Of a stretch of 49,842 nucleotides of DNA, positions 1 through 8,933 are shown piece by piece. The stretch spans positions 1-49,842 of the forward strand of contig CAILUG010000030.1 in assembly GCA_903837345.1 (NCBI GenBank). Direction: 5' to 3'. The DNA is from an uncultured Gammaproteobacteria bacterium (GTDB lineage: Bacteria; Pseudomonadota; Gammaproteobacteria; Pseudomonadales; Pseudohongiellaceae). A program made the translations under genes and the position numbers. The notes beneath the pieces are model-generated. The model was given only the letters and a program-made list of their open reading frames with translations, did not search any database and was not told the DNA's origin. Each line of letters begins with the position of its first letter. Position 1 is the stretch's first letter.

Positions 1-186
1 CCCTGAACTGCGCAAATTGCACATCAGGAGCAGGGCGGTCTATTCATGGAAAGCGCCCGCGGCTCTCGTAGCCACCGCCCCTGAACTGCGCAAATTGCAC
101 ATCAGTAGCAGGGCGGTCTATTCATGGAAAGCGCCCGCGGCTCTCGAAGCCACCGCCCCCAGAACTGCGCCAATTACTCACCAATT
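1..186. repeat. 78-bp tandem repeat, at least two copies plus a degraded third
   Basis: Two near-identical units of 78 bp lie in tandem, at about 1-78 and 79-157. They differ at only a few positions (cagg/cagt, cgta/cgaa). From about 158 a third unit begins but decays after some 15 bases. Each unit contains an inverted repeat, gggcggt ... accgccc, about 48 bp across. The first unit starts at base 1, so the array may extend out of the window. It sits just past the 3' end of tRNA-Thr (minus strand). There are no unique spacers, so it is not a CRISPR. The period is a multiple of three but I see no evidence that it is coding. Confidence 0.8.
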
Positions 187-207
187 GCAGGTAAGCTTCT
201 TCATAAA

Positions 208-283
208 TGGTGCCGGCACCAAGAATCGAACTCGGGACCCACTGATTACAAGTCAGTTGCTCTACCGTCTGAGCTATACCGGC
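208..283 (-). tRNA. thrT: tRNA-Thr (anticodon UGU)
   Basis: Read on the minus strand, this is a complete 76-nt cloverleaf with an encoded CCA end (208-210). The acceptor stem is GCCGGTA/TGCCGGC with one G-T pair. The D-arm is AGCTCAGACGGTAGAGC. The anticodon arm is ACTGA-CTTGTAA-TCAGT, giving anticodon TGT, and the T-arm contains GTTCGATTC. It decodes ACA and other ACN threonine codons. No other tRNA adjoins it inside the window. The 78-bp repeats begin about 20 bp beyond its 3' end, a common place for integrated or repeated DNA. Confidence 0.97.
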
Positions 284-370
284 TTTAAAGCGGCGGCATG
301 GTATCAACCACAGGGCCGGTCGGGCAATGTTTGTTACACTTGATTTCATACCAGAACCACAGGCAGCACC

Positions 371-2011
371 ATGAACACCACCGTTTCCCTAACCCACAGC
401 GACGAATGGCAGCAGATGCTGGCACTAGGCGCCAAAACCCTGCCCTCCCTGAAGGAATTGTTCCTTAACGACCCGGAGCGGGCACAGCGTTACCACCTGA
501 GCGCGGCCGGGTTGCAGCTGGACTACTCCAAAAACCTGTTGACTGACGAGATCAGGCAGGCCCTGCTGAATCTGGCCACGCGTGCGGGCCTGCAGCAGCA
601 GATTGCAGCGTTGTTCAGGGGTGATCAGGTCAATAACACCGAACACCGTCCCGCCCTGCACATGCTGCTGCGTTCACCCCGCCGCACTACTGTGTACGAG
701 CAGGAAGTCCACGCCGTATTGGCCAGCATGGAACGCTTTGTGTCGGAAATACATGAAGGCCTGTGGCGTGGTCACAACAATACCCAAATCAAGGCAGTTG
801 TTAACATCGGGATCGGCGGTTCCGATCTGGGTCCGGCGATGGTCTACGCTGCCCTTACCCCGTTCCATACCAGCAAATTGCAGTGTTATTTCGTTTCGAA
901 TGTAGATCCCGTGCATTTGGCACAAACACTGGCCCCTCTGGATGCCAGATCAACCCTGTTTGTAATTGCCTCGAAAACCTTTACTACAGTTGAAACCATG
1001 CAGAACGCCAATGCTGCCCGCAACTGGGTGCTGCAAAGCGGCATTCCGGAGTCGGCACTCAAACAGCACTTTGTCGCTGTCAGCGCAAATACCGGCAAGG
1101 CCGCAGAATTCGGCATAGCTGCAGCCAATATATTCCCGATGTGGGATTGGGTTGGAGGCCGTTATTCATTGTGGTCGGCAATAGGATTGCCAGTGGCACT
1201 CGGCATAGGCATGGAAAATTTCCGGGCCTTGCTGCATGGTGCGTACTTGATGGACGAACACTTTCGCAGTGCTGATCCCGGACACAACATGCCGGTGATC
1301 ATGGCCTTGCTGACCCATTGGTATTACCACTGCCATAACGCCCACAGCCATGCATTATTGCCTTATTTGCAGAACCTGCATTTGTTCCCCGCCTTTCTGC
1401 AACAGCTCGACATGGAAAGCCTTGGCAAACAGGTGGATCGTGAAGGCAAGGCTCTGCAGTGTGACAGTGGCGGCATCATCTGGGGCAGTGCCGGCACCAA
1501 CGGCCAGCATTCTTTCCACCAACTGCTGCATCAAGGTACCCGTTTCATACCGGCCGATTTCATCTGCGCCATTGCCGGCCCCACCGAACACAAGCAGGCG
1601 CACTTGCAACTGTTGGCCAACTGCTTTGCCCAGAGTCAGGCATTGATGGCTGGCAAAACCCTGCAATCGGCCAAAGCCGAAATGTTGCAGCAGGGTATTG
1701 GCGAAGCAGAAGCTGCCTGGCTGGCACCGTTCAAGGTTTGCCCAGGCAACCGCCCCAGCAACACCCTGGTAATGCAGCAACTGAACCCGCAAACACTGGG
1801 CGCGCTGGTGGCGCTCTATGAACACAAGGTGTTTGTACAGAGTGTGCTGCTCAACATGAACGCTTTTGACCAATGGGGAGTGGAACTGGGAAAAATACTG
1901 GGTTCAGGCGTATTCAAGGCCCTCAGCTCGGGATCCACCTCGCCGGATTTTGATGCGTCTACCAGTGCACTGGTGGCACAGGTTATCGCTCACTATCACT
2001 CCAATAAATAA
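371..2011 (+). CDS. pgi: glucose-6-phosphate isomerase
   Basis: Cytoplasmic glycolytic/gluconeogenic enzyme that interconverts glucose 6-phosphate and fructose 6-phosphate. The 546 residues match the usual length (E. coli 549). The sugar-phosphate-binding segment IGIGGSDLGP is at 146-155, the first family signature VGGRYSLWSAIG at 261-272, and the second, FDQWGVELGK, at 499-508 with catalytic Lys508. The segment WGSAGTNGQH (371-380) aligns with the usual WGEPGTNGQH, so Ser373 stands where the E. coli-type enzyme has its catalytic Glu. I do not know how common this is among related Pgi proteins. No clear terminator follows. The family call is secure. Confidence 0.96.
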   Translation: MNTTVSLTHSDEWQQMLALGAKTLPSLKELFLNDPERAQRYHLSAAGLQLDYSKNLLTDEIRQALLNLATRAGLQQQIAALFRGDQVNNTEHRPALHMLLRSPRRTTVYEQEVHAVLASMERFVSEIHEGLWRGHNNTQIKAVVNIGIGGSDLGPAMVYAALTPFHTSKLQCYFVSNVDPVHLAQTLAPLDARSTLFVIASKTFTTVETMQNANAARNWVLQSGIPESALKQHFVAVSANTGKAAEFGIAAANIFPMWDWVGGRYSLWSAIGLPVALGIGMENFRALLHGAYLMDEHFRSADPGHNMPVIMALLTHWYYHCHNAHSHALLPYLQNLHLFPAFLQQLDMESLGKQVDREGKALQCDSGGIIWGSAGTNGQHSFHQLLHQGTRFIPADFICAIAGPTEHKQAHLQLLANCFAQSQALMAGKTLQSAKAEMLQQGIGEAEAAWLAPFKVCPGNRPSNTLVMQQLNPQTLGALVALYEHKVFVQSVLLNMNAFDQWGVELGKILGSGVFKALSSGSTSPDFDASTSALVAQVIAHYHSNK

Positions 2012-2186
2012 TACGTATTGTGCAGGCGATGCGTTAAATCATAACTATTTGTAACTATTTGGGTTTTTTGTTTGGCATGGTCAACTGCTGGCTCTCCACT
2101 GATTTTGCCTTGCCTTTCTTCACTGGTGGTCTGGCATAATCAGAACCTGTTTTTTGTAAATTTCCCGCTCATTCCCTGAGGTCTTC

Positions 2187-3365
2187 ATGCAACTTGCGCA
2201 AGCCATGTCCCGGCTCGGGACGGAATCCGCTTTCAAAATTCTCGCCAAAGCCAAGGCACTGGAGGCCCAGGGGCGCAGCATCGTCAACCTTGGCATCGGT
2301 TCGCCGGATTTCCGCACGCCAGCCAATATCATGGAGGCCGGCAAGAAAGCGATCGATGATGGTTTTCATTTCTACACGCCAGCCAAAGGGCTGCCGGAAC
2401 TGCGCGAAGCTGTTGCCAATGACATTCTCAAATATCGCGGCGTCCGGATTGACAAAGACAATGTAATGATCGTGCCCGGCGGCAAGCCGACCATGTTTTT
2501 TGCGATCATGATGTTTGGAGAACCCGGTGCCGAGATCATGTATCCCAATCCCGGCTTCCCGATCTATGAATCCATGATCAAGTTCAGCGGTGCCAAGGCA
2601 GTGCCGATCGAACTGCGCGAATCCACCGGCTTTGCGTTTGATCCTGATCGTGTGCTGGCGCAAATCACTCCCAATACCCGTCTGATCATCATCAATACTC
2701 CCGCCAACCCTACCGGCGGCGTACTGGAGCGGGATGTAATTGAGCGCTTTGTGAAAGGCCTGGAGAAACATCCACAGGTGGTCTTGCTTGCTGACGAGAT
2801 CTACGCACGCCTGCTTTACGATGGCATGAAACATGTCAGCTTCCTCGAATATGAATCGATCCGTGATCGCACCATTCTGCTGGATGGCTGGAGCAAGACC
2901 TACTCGATGACCGGCTGGCGGCTCGGTTACGGTGTGTGGCCGGCTTCGCTGATCGATCACGCCGAGCGATTGCAGATCAACAGCAACTCCTGCCCCTCGG
3001 CGATTGTGCAACGTGCGGGTGTGGAGGCATTGAACGGTCCCCAGGATGCCGTCGACATGATGGTCAAGACCTTTGATGAACGCCGCCGGCTGATCGTGAA
3101 ATTGCTGAATGAAATACCCGGATTCTCCTGCATTGTGCCGAAGGGCGCGTTTTATGCGTTCCCGAACATCACCGGCACCGGCATGAAATCGAAACAGCTG
3201 GAAGAGTTGCTGCTGGAAGAGGCCGGGGTTGCCACTGTGGCTGGCACCAGTTTCGGCAACTTCGGTGAAGGCTATATCCGTTTCAGCTATGCCAGCAGCA
3301 CTGACAACATCAAGGAAGCGATGCGACGTGTTAAGGAACTGATGTCTCGAAATCCCGGCAAGTAA
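2187..3365 (+). CDS. class I/II pyridoxal-phosphate aminotransferase
   Basis: A 392-residue fold-type I PLP aminotransferase that moves an amino group between an amino acid and a 2-oxo acid in the cytoplasm. The N-terminal GIGSPDFRTP loop, the FYTPAKGLPELREA segment, the NTPANPTGG motif and the lysine-bearing SKTYSMTGWRLGY motif (Schiff-base Lys in SKT) are all present. It resembles alanine/aspartate-type transaminases of the AspC/AlaA branch, but the substrate cannot be fixed from sequence. A GAGG-like ribosome site lies 7-8 bases before the ATG. It is followed after 50 bp by the rhodanese gene. Confidence 0.9.
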   Translation: MQLAQAMSRLGTESAFKILAKAKALEAQGRSIVNLGIGSPDFRTPANIMEAGKKAIDDGFHFYTPAKGLPELREAVANDILKYRGVRIDKDNVMIVPGGKPTMFFAIMMFGEPGAEIMYPNPGFPIYESMIKFSGAKAVPIELRESTGFAFDPDRVLAQITPNTRLIIINTPANPTGGVLERDVIERFVKGLEKHPQVVLLADEIYARLLYDGMKHVSFLEYESIRDRTILLDGWSKTYSMTGWRLGYGVWPASLIDHAERLQINSNSCPSAIVQRAGVEALNGPQDAVDMMVKTFDERRRLIVKLLNEIPGFSCIVPKGAFYAFPNITGTGMKSKQLEELLLEEAGVATVAGTSFGNFGEGYIRFSYASSTDNIKEAMRRVKELMSRNPGK

Positions 3366-3415
3366 ACACAAAACGTCCGGACAAAAACCCATCAATTTTC
3401 AAGAGGATTCTGCCA

Positions 3416-3766
3416 ATGACAAACCTGATCAGAAAATTTGCCATGTTGTGCTTCGCACTCGCAGTGAGCAGTTCGGCACTGGCCGCACAAGTATGGATAG
3501 ATGTGCGCACTCCCGAAGAATTCACTGCCGATCACATCAAGGGTGATACCAACATTCCGCTGGCTACGATAAAACCGGACGAACTGGCTACCAAATACGG
3601 CAAGGATGCCGAGCTGATGTTGTACTGTCGCAGCGGCAAGCGAGCCGGTGAAGCCAAAGCCTTGCTGGATGCAGCGGGCTTTACCAAAGTCAGCAATGCC
3701 GGCGGCATTGTTGATGTGCGCAAGCTGCGCAAACTTGCCGAAGCCAGCACATCCCCGGCTCAGTGA
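3416..3766 (+). CDS. periplasmic rhodanese-like sulfurtransferase (PspE type)
   Basis: A 116-residue single rhodanese domain behind a Sec signal peptide, cleaved near SSALA-AQ (about residue 23). The domain runs from VWIDVRTPEEF through the active-site loop YCRSGKRAGEA, whose Cys would carry the persulfide, to a C-terminal AGGIVDVRKL segment. Size and export signal match PspE-like thiosulfate sulfurtransferases. An AGAGGA ribosome site precedes the ATG. The stop codon overlaps the GTG start of the next gene (GTGA), so the two are probably translated together. The physiological sulfur donor is unknown. Confidence 0.9.
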   Translation: MTNLIRKFAMLCFALAVSSSALAAQVWIDVRTPEEFTADHIKGDTNIPLATIKPDELATKYGKDAELMLYCRSGKRAGEAKALLDAAGFTKVSNAGGIVDVRKLRKLAEASTSPAQ

Positions 3767-4854
3767 ACGCAAATTTCCGGCTGGGAACGGTAGAAGGTTT
3801 TTTTGGCCGTCAATGGAGCTGGCAGGCGCGACGTGATCATGCCAGCTTCCTGGCAGCCCAGAAATTCACCACCTATCTCTATGCGCCCAAGAATGATGTC
3901 TATTTGCGCAAGCAATGGTTCACACCCTACCCCGCAGAAACCTTCACCGAACTGAAAGCGCTGGCGCGACACGCGGCAGGTCTCGGTGTCGAATTCGGAA
4001 TCGGTCTCAGTCCTTACGAACTTTATCGTGATTTCTCGGCCCGGCAACGCGAGTTGCTGCTGCAGAAACTGGAACAACTGAACCAGTTGCAAGCCCCGCT
4101 GCTGGCAGTCTTGTTTGATGACATGCTGGGCGAGCTGCCTGGCCTTGCTGCCACACAGATTGAGATTCTTGACTGCATCCGGGCACACACCAACGCGTCG
4201 AAGCTGGCGTTTTGCCCCACTTATTATTCGTTCGATCCGTTGCTGGTGAAACATTTCGGCAGGCAACCTGAGCGCTATCTGGATGAACTGGGACAGGCGC
4301 TGGCGCCGGAAATTGCGGTGTTCTGGACCGGCCCCAAGGTGATTTCCCACTGTTACCCGCGTGACCATTTGCTGGAAGTAGGTGACAGACTGAAGCGCAA
4401 ACCGCTGCTGTGGGACAACTATCCGGTGAATGATGCCAAACGGCTGACCCCATTTTTGCACTTGCAACCCTTTGCACTGCGACAGGCCAATCATGACGGC
4501 AACTCCGGACAATTCAGTCTGCAGCCTGTGCTCGAACTTTGCAGCGGCTTGCTGGCGAACCCGATGAACCAGGCCTATCTGTCACAGATTCCGCTGGCAA
4601 GTCTGGCTGCACTGCATCAGCAACACACACAGGGCAAGCACGCCCAGGCGGCAACTTCTGCCAGACAAACAGTACTGGCCCGACTGGCCCAGGATGCAGA
4701 GCTGTTCCAGCGACAAGGACTGGAACAACTTGCTGCCACCGAGAAATCACAGCTGCTGGCTGTTTACCAACAGTGGTTGCCGGATCCGATGGCGCTGGAA
4801 GTATGTGAGTGGCTGCAGGGGCAATATGCATTCGATCCGGCCTGTCTGACTTGA
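3763..4854 (+). CDS. GH84-type beta-N-acetylglucosaminidase domain protein
   Basis: 363 residues covering the catalytic barrel of the NAGidase/GH84 (O-GlcNAcase-like) family. The N-terminus has the typical GTVEGFFGRQWS (8-19). The barrel includes YAPKND (40-45) and the paired acidic residues LFDDML, Asp119-Asp120, the expected proton donor and assisting residue for substrate-assisted hydrolysis. WDNYPVND follows at about 212. No signal peptide is seen, so it is probably cytoplasmic. The start is GTG, overlapping the preceding stop by four bases. Its likely substrate is a beta-linked GlcNAc glycan or glycoprotein. The exact substrate is not determinable. Confidence 0.85.
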   Translation: MNANFRLGTVEGFFGRQWSWQARRDHASFLAAQKFTTYLYAPKNDVYLRKQWFTPYPAETFTELKALARHAAGLGVEFGIGLSPYELYRDFSARQRELLLQKLEQLNQLQAPLLAVLFDDMLGELPGLAATQIEILDCIRAHTNASKLAFCPTYYSFDPLLVKHFGRQPERYLDELGQALAPEIAVFWTGPKVISHCYPRDHLLEVGDRLKRKPLLWDNYPVNDAKRLTPFLHLQPFALRQANHDGNSGQFSLQPVLELCSGLLANPMNQAYLSQIPLASLAALHQQHTQGKHAQAATSARQTVLARLAQDAELFQRQGLEQLAATEKSQLLAVYQQWLPDPMALEVCEWLQGQYAFDPACLT

Positions 4855-4881
4855 CCAGTCAGTTTCCGGCAAACCATGAAA

Positions 4882-4909
4882 AACAAACGGGGCCGCAGCC
4901 CCGTTTGTT
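4882..4909. terminator. bidirectional intrinsic terminator
   Basis: A perfect 12-bp stem (4882-4893 with 4898-4909) with a CGCA loop lies between convergent genes. A T-rich stretch follows on both strands (TTGTTGTTTG on plus, GTTTTTC on minus). It would end both the plus-strand glycosidase operon and the minus-strand TonB receptor gene. Confidence 0.85.
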
Positions 4910-4967
4910 GTTTGATGATACTGCAGCAATTTCCAGCATGCTGCCGTACCCTCTTTTCAACTACAGC

Positions 4968-7900
4968 CTAGAATGAGTAGTTGAAGTTCAGTGCGTAGCG
5001 ACGTCCTTCCGCATCATAGGTATCACTGATCAACTGCGAACCGCTACGTGAGTTGAAGCTGGCGATGATTGGCGGGTTGCGGTCAAACAGGTTTTGCACG
5101 GCCAGTCCTACCGACCAGGTGCCACCATTCTTTGCCTGCCCGCTGTAAACCACCTGACCATTGAACACGGCATGTGACGCTACTGTAGCGTCATCAAAAT
5201 CAACCCCGGAAACAGCGAGTACACCACCACCGTTGATTTTGGCCAGCGTCACTGAATCAATCCACCGGCTCTGCAGCTGGAAGCCCCAATTGCCAACATT
5301 GTAATTGGCAGAGAGGGTAGCCGTGTCCTTGGGAGCGCCAACACCACCGGCAATGTCGATACTGGCAGCACCCACTGACGAGATGTTGGATCTTTCAGTC
5401 ACATGACCCCACAGGAACCTGACCGCCAGACTTTCCTTTTCATTCTTGAAAAAATTGGGCTCCATACGGTAGGAAAGTTCGGAATCCACACCCATCACAA
5501 ACGCCGAAGCAACGTTGAGCCAGGGGTTGAACACCCGACCGATGATGCCCTGGTCATCGCGCTCAACGTACTGGCACTCGCTGGTGATCCCTGCCACGCA
5601 ATCATTGACGATACGCTGTGTACCAAGCTGGCCGATGGCATTCTGCACACTCACTTTGTACCAGTCAGAAGAAACTTGCAGACCTGGCAAAAATGACGGC
5701 TGGAACACGAAGCCCAGCACATCAGTGTTGGCGAATTCCGGAGTCAGTTTCTGGTTGCCCACTGATACTGTCGTGATTTGCGATGCCAGGTTATTGCGGC
5801 TCGGATCATTGACAGCACCACCGCCCCCTTGCGCATCAAAGCGTTCGGCAAAGGTGGGTTCACGCACATCGCGCGAACGCGTGGCACGCAACCGCAGATC
5901 AGCATAAAGCTGGATATCGACCCCCAACTTCCAGGTATGAACCATGCCTGAAGTGGAGTAGTCGGATTGGCGGTAGGCTGCAGAACCACCAACGCTCTGG
6001 TTGCCGGAAGCGGATTTCCAGAACGGTGCCTCCAACTCGCCAAACCACTCGGTGACATGGTAACCACCATAGATCAACGGCACCGTGGAGAACTGATGCA
6101 GGTTGGGACTGCCGTTCAACGCAATACCTGCCGGGAAGCCCTGGATCCCCAGGGCAGGATCATTGCGGGGCGGACCCAGATCATCGACACCGGCCGGGGT
6201 TGCACCATCAAAGAAACTTTGGTCGCGATAAGTCATACCTGCCGCCAGAGAAACCGGACCATAGCCCCAACCCTTGAACAGCTCACCGGTCAGCAGCAAC
6301 TCCGAAAAGTTCTGGTACACCTTGCCGAGGCCGAATTTGTCGGTACCTACATATTTGACAGCATCGGAGGTGATGTTGCCATTGCCCATCACATCGTAGG
6401 GCACGCAACCGCCTACGGTATTGTCGAGGCCAATGGGCGAATACAACGGTACGCGCGTAGTCACGCCGTCGATCGAATTCAATTGGTCTGAACGCGAGGT
6501 GTAAAGACCCTTGAGAGAAGGCGACGCTGCCAGCTGGGCAGGCGTCGGATTGACCAGCGATACCCGGCACACGATTTTGCCGGTAGCTGGATCACGCACC
6601 GCATCGGCAGCAAGAAACATACGGTCGGCGCGGAGTTTGTTGATTACTTGTGATTTACGTCCTGACTGTCCGTCCTGGAAAGTACCCTTCAGGGACCAGT
6701 TGTCATTCAGTTCTGCGTTGAAACCCGCCGACCATGACTGGATGGTCAGCACGTTATGGTCACGCGAGCCGGTACCGATTTCCGGCACATTCATGAAGGC
6801 ACCGTTCTTGTTCACCTGCAATGCGGTAAACTTGTTGGCGTCCATGATCGCTGCCAGTGCTGCTGGCAGATAGGCGTTGTCACGGAATACCGTGACAGTC
6901 CACGGGGCTTCCATTTCATAGGTGGCACGGTTACTGGCAAAGTTGGATTCTGAACGACCTTCCATGATCTGGCCAAACACCGAGATCTTGTCAGTCAATT
7001 GATAGTCAGCGCCCAGAAACATGGACCGACCCACCACTTCGTTGCCATTGGCTCCACCCACACTGAAGGCCTGATTGGCCAGATCAGCTTCAGGACCGCC
7101 CGACATCGTGGCCTGCCCGGTAGTGGTGTAGTAATCACCTTTGACAAACGGGGTGATGGCGGTGCCATCACGAGTGAATTTCATGTTGGCCAGACCGCTG
7201 GCATTGAACGCTGCGGTTGATGCACTGGCTGCAACTGCACTGGGCGAAGCGAGAGCCGGACCCACGTTGGCACCGACAATCAAGCCATAAGGTGACTGGG
7301 TGGTAGAAGCCACCCAGGGACGGATCAGGTACTGCGGATTGGTGCCCGCGGGATCAGTCGCTTTGAAGCTGGGGTTGGCTACCCAACCCCAGCGCTGGAA
7401 GAAACCAGGGTCCATGTCTTTTTCAGTGCGTTCGATCTGGTCAATGTGTTTGACATCGACTGATCCGATCACATTGAGGCGGTCACTGACCTTGTGACCA
7501 AACGCCGCCGAGAAGTTGTAACGTTTGCCATCACCCATGTCGGTAATGCCGGTGCCGGCACTGAACTTGAACCCCTGGAATTTGCGGTCGAGTATGAAGT
7601 TGGTTACGCCACCGATGGCATCGGCACCGTAGGCAGCCGAGGCACCACCAGTCACTACGTCAACGGTTTTCAGCAAGGCTGTCGGAAGCGTATCCACGTT
7701 GACGGAACCGCTTTTGTCACCCGGCACCACACGGGAGCCGTCAAGCAGAACCAGCGTGCGTTGCTGGCCAAGATTACGCATGTTCAGGAACGAGCCACCG
7801 GCAGAACCGAACAGTGCTCCGCCGCCACGCTGGGCTGTCTGGGTATTGAAAAACTGCGGCAGGTTGTCGAGCTGTTCGGCCACTGTTCCGCCGGGATTGA

Positions 7901-8111
7901 AATTGTTCAGCTCACCGGCGGTGAGCGCCGTGACAGGTGTTGGAGTTGCCATGCCATTGGTAATGCGCACGCGCGAACCAGTGATCTGGATTTCTTCTAC
8001 TGCTGGATCTTGTGCACTCAATACCGGTGCTGCAGCGAGTATCGCTGTTGCGGCAGACACCGAGATTGCCAAGGCCTTGGCCTTGCAGTTTTTTAATATG
8101 GAATATCTCAT
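4968..8111 (-). CDS. TonB-dependent outer membrane receptor, large type
   Basis: A 1047-residue TonB-dependent receptor. A Sec signal peptide ends near LSAQD. It is followed by a TonB-box-like VEEIQITGSR, then a plug domain (about 50-170) with LDNLPQFF, TLVLLDGSRVVP and the GGASAAYGADAIGGVTNFIL segment. The rest is the 22-strand barrel ending in the aromatic terminus NFNYSF. It takes up a large or scarce ligand across the outer membrane using TonB energy; the ligand cannot be read from sequence. An upstream TTG is in frame, but the ATG at 8111 is preceded by GAGGGG seven bases away, so I start there. It is monocistronic, with a terminator just downstream. Confidence 0.93.
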   Translation of the reverse strand: MRYSILKNCKAKALAISVSAATAILAAAPVLSAQDPAVEEIQITGSRVRITNGMATPTPVTALTAGELNNFNPGGTVAEQLDNLPQFFNTQTAQRGGGALFGSAGGSFLNMRNLGQQRTLVLLDGSRVVPGDKSGSVNVDTLPTALLKTVDVVTGGASAAYGADAIGGVTNFILDRKFQGFKFSAGTGITDMGDGKRYNFSAAFGHKVSDRLNVIGSVDVKHIDQIERTEKDMDPGFFQRWGWVANPSFKATDPAGTNPQYLIRPWVASTTQSPYGLIVGANVGPALASPSAVAASASTAAFNASGLANMKFTRDGTAITPFVKGDYYTTTGQATMSGGPEADLANQAFSVGGANGNEVVGRSMFLGADYQLTDKISVFGQIMEGRSESNFASNRATYEMEAPWTVTVFRDNAYLPAALAAIMDANKFTALQVNKNGAFMNVPEIGTGSRDHNVLTIQSWSAGFNAELNDNWSLKGTFQDGQSGRKSQVINKLRADRMFLAADAVRDPATGKIVCRVSLVNPTPAQLAASPSLKGLYTSRSDQLNSIDGVTTRVPLYSPIGLDNTVGGCVPYDVMGNGNITSDAVKYVGTDKFGLGKVYQNFSELLLTGELFKGWGYGPVSLAAGMTYRDQSFFDGATPAGVDDLGPPRNDPALGIQGFPAGIALNGSPNLHQFSTVPLIYGGYHVTEWFGELEAPFWKSASGNQSVGGSAAYRQSDYSTSGMVHTWKLGVDIQLYADLRLRATRSRDVREPTFAERFDAQGGGGAVNDPSRNNLASQITTVSVGNQKLTPEFANTDVLGFVFQPSFLPGLQVSSDWYKVSVQNAIGQLGTQRIVNDCVAGITSECQYVERDDQGIIGRVFNPWLNVASAFVMGVDSELSYRMEPNFFKNEKESLAVRFLWGHVTERSNISSVGAASIDIAGGVGAPKDTATLSANYNVGNWGFQLQSRWIDSVTLAKINGGGVLAVSGVDFDDATVASHAVFNGQVVYSGQAKNGGTWSVGLAVQNLFDRNPPIIASFNSRSGSQLISDTYDAEGRRYALNFNYSF

Positions 8112-8597
8112 CAACTATCCCCTCAGATATGTGAATGAATGAATTTGGCAGGGCCGGTGTTCTCCCGGCAAATCCGGGAAATACAACAACAGTACTGACA
8201 AGGAGGGGGATTTTTTTGCAAAACTTTAATGCCAACGCAGGATGACTGTGTTGTTACTGTAGCCGGGCAGAACCGGCCGATGTTGGCAAATTATACTGGA
8301 CTGCAGAGTATGCCGAACTTGCACGAGAAAACGAACCGGACAGTTCGGTACTTATTGGTCAGAGCACTACATTGGCACTCTGCCTGTTTTTGTTACTTCC
8401 CCACTCGAGCCGGATTGAAAACATCTTGGTAATTAAAGTCAACGAGAATTTTCGTTCATTAACTTTCCATTTTCATCAAAATGGTTTTGCTCTTGGGGTT
8501 CCATAACCTTCATCAATTCCGGACAAGCACATGCGATGGCAGTTTCTGTGCTGCAACCCCTCAAACCTGGCATTTTTAACCGTGCTATTCTTTCCGG
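8112..8597. other. intergenic region with probable receptor promoter
   Basis: This 486-bp stretch has no convincing gene on either strand. On the minus strand a perfect -10 TATAAT (8290-8295) could serve the receptor gene ending at 4968, with a long leader of about 175 bases. The -35 (TTCGGC, about 8312-8317) is poor. A small inverted repeat CGAAC-N6-GTTCG (8332-8347) lies just upstream of it and could be an operator. A short CCCGG/CCGGG hairpin is near 8164. The right half is AT-richer and I see nothing else in it. Confidence 0.4.
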
Positions 8598-8879
8598 ATG
8601 AATGATCAAACCATCTTGCGCATCCAGATCAAGGTCATCCCGGGCGCAACTCGTACCGGCATCGAATGGTATGGCGACAAACTGAAAATCAAGGTAAACG
8701 TCGCACCGGAGAAAGGGCGCGCCAATGCAGCCGTCATCGCGTTGCTGGCTGAAAAACTGGGACTGCCACCGAGTGCGGTCACCATTGTGTCCGGGCATAC
8801 GTCTGCCCTCAAAACAGTTGAACTCAAAGGTCCTGGTCTTGCTGAACTGAAACTGGCCATTGCAGCAAAATCAGTGTGA
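8598..8879 (+). CDS. DUF167/YggU family protein (UPF0235)
   Basis: A 93-residue protein with the full DUF167 pattern: a beta strand LRIQIKVIPGATRTGI, then LKIKVNVAPEKGRANAAVIALLAEKLGL and TIVSGHTSALKTVEL. The family is a small conserved cytoplasmic alpha/beta fold whose biochemical role is not established. The length matches the family (E. coli YggU about 96). It stands alone, with long spacers on both sides. No ribosome site is obvious before the ATG. Confidence 0.9.
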   Translation: MNDQTILRIQIKVIPGATRTGIEWYGDKLKIKVNVAPEKGRANAAVIALLAEKLGLPPSAVTIVSGHTSALKTVELKGPGLAELKLAIAAKSV

Positions 8880-8933
8880 ATCGCGTCAAACTGCGGCATT
8901 AAAGATTTACATACTCCGCCTGCACCCACTACC

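Noticed and set aside
1-186. CRISPR array or integron attC array
   Set aside because: Units are contiguous without variable spacers, and there are no cas or integrase genes nearby.
17-343. Plus-strand frame with a 26-residue repeated segment over the 78-bp repeats
   Set aside because: The repetition follows from a DNA repeat whose period happens to be a multiple of three. The frame runs through tRNA-Thr and has no ribosome site or family resemblance.
2169-3395. 408-codon open frame antisense to the aminotransferase gene
   Set aside because: Mirror frame of a strongly coding gene. No family motif; low-complexity His/Gly/Gln composition.
8332-8347. CGAAC-N6-GTTCG inverted repeat as a defined operator
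   Set aside because: Arms are only five bp and no regulator gene lies nearby. Mentioned under the intergenic region only.
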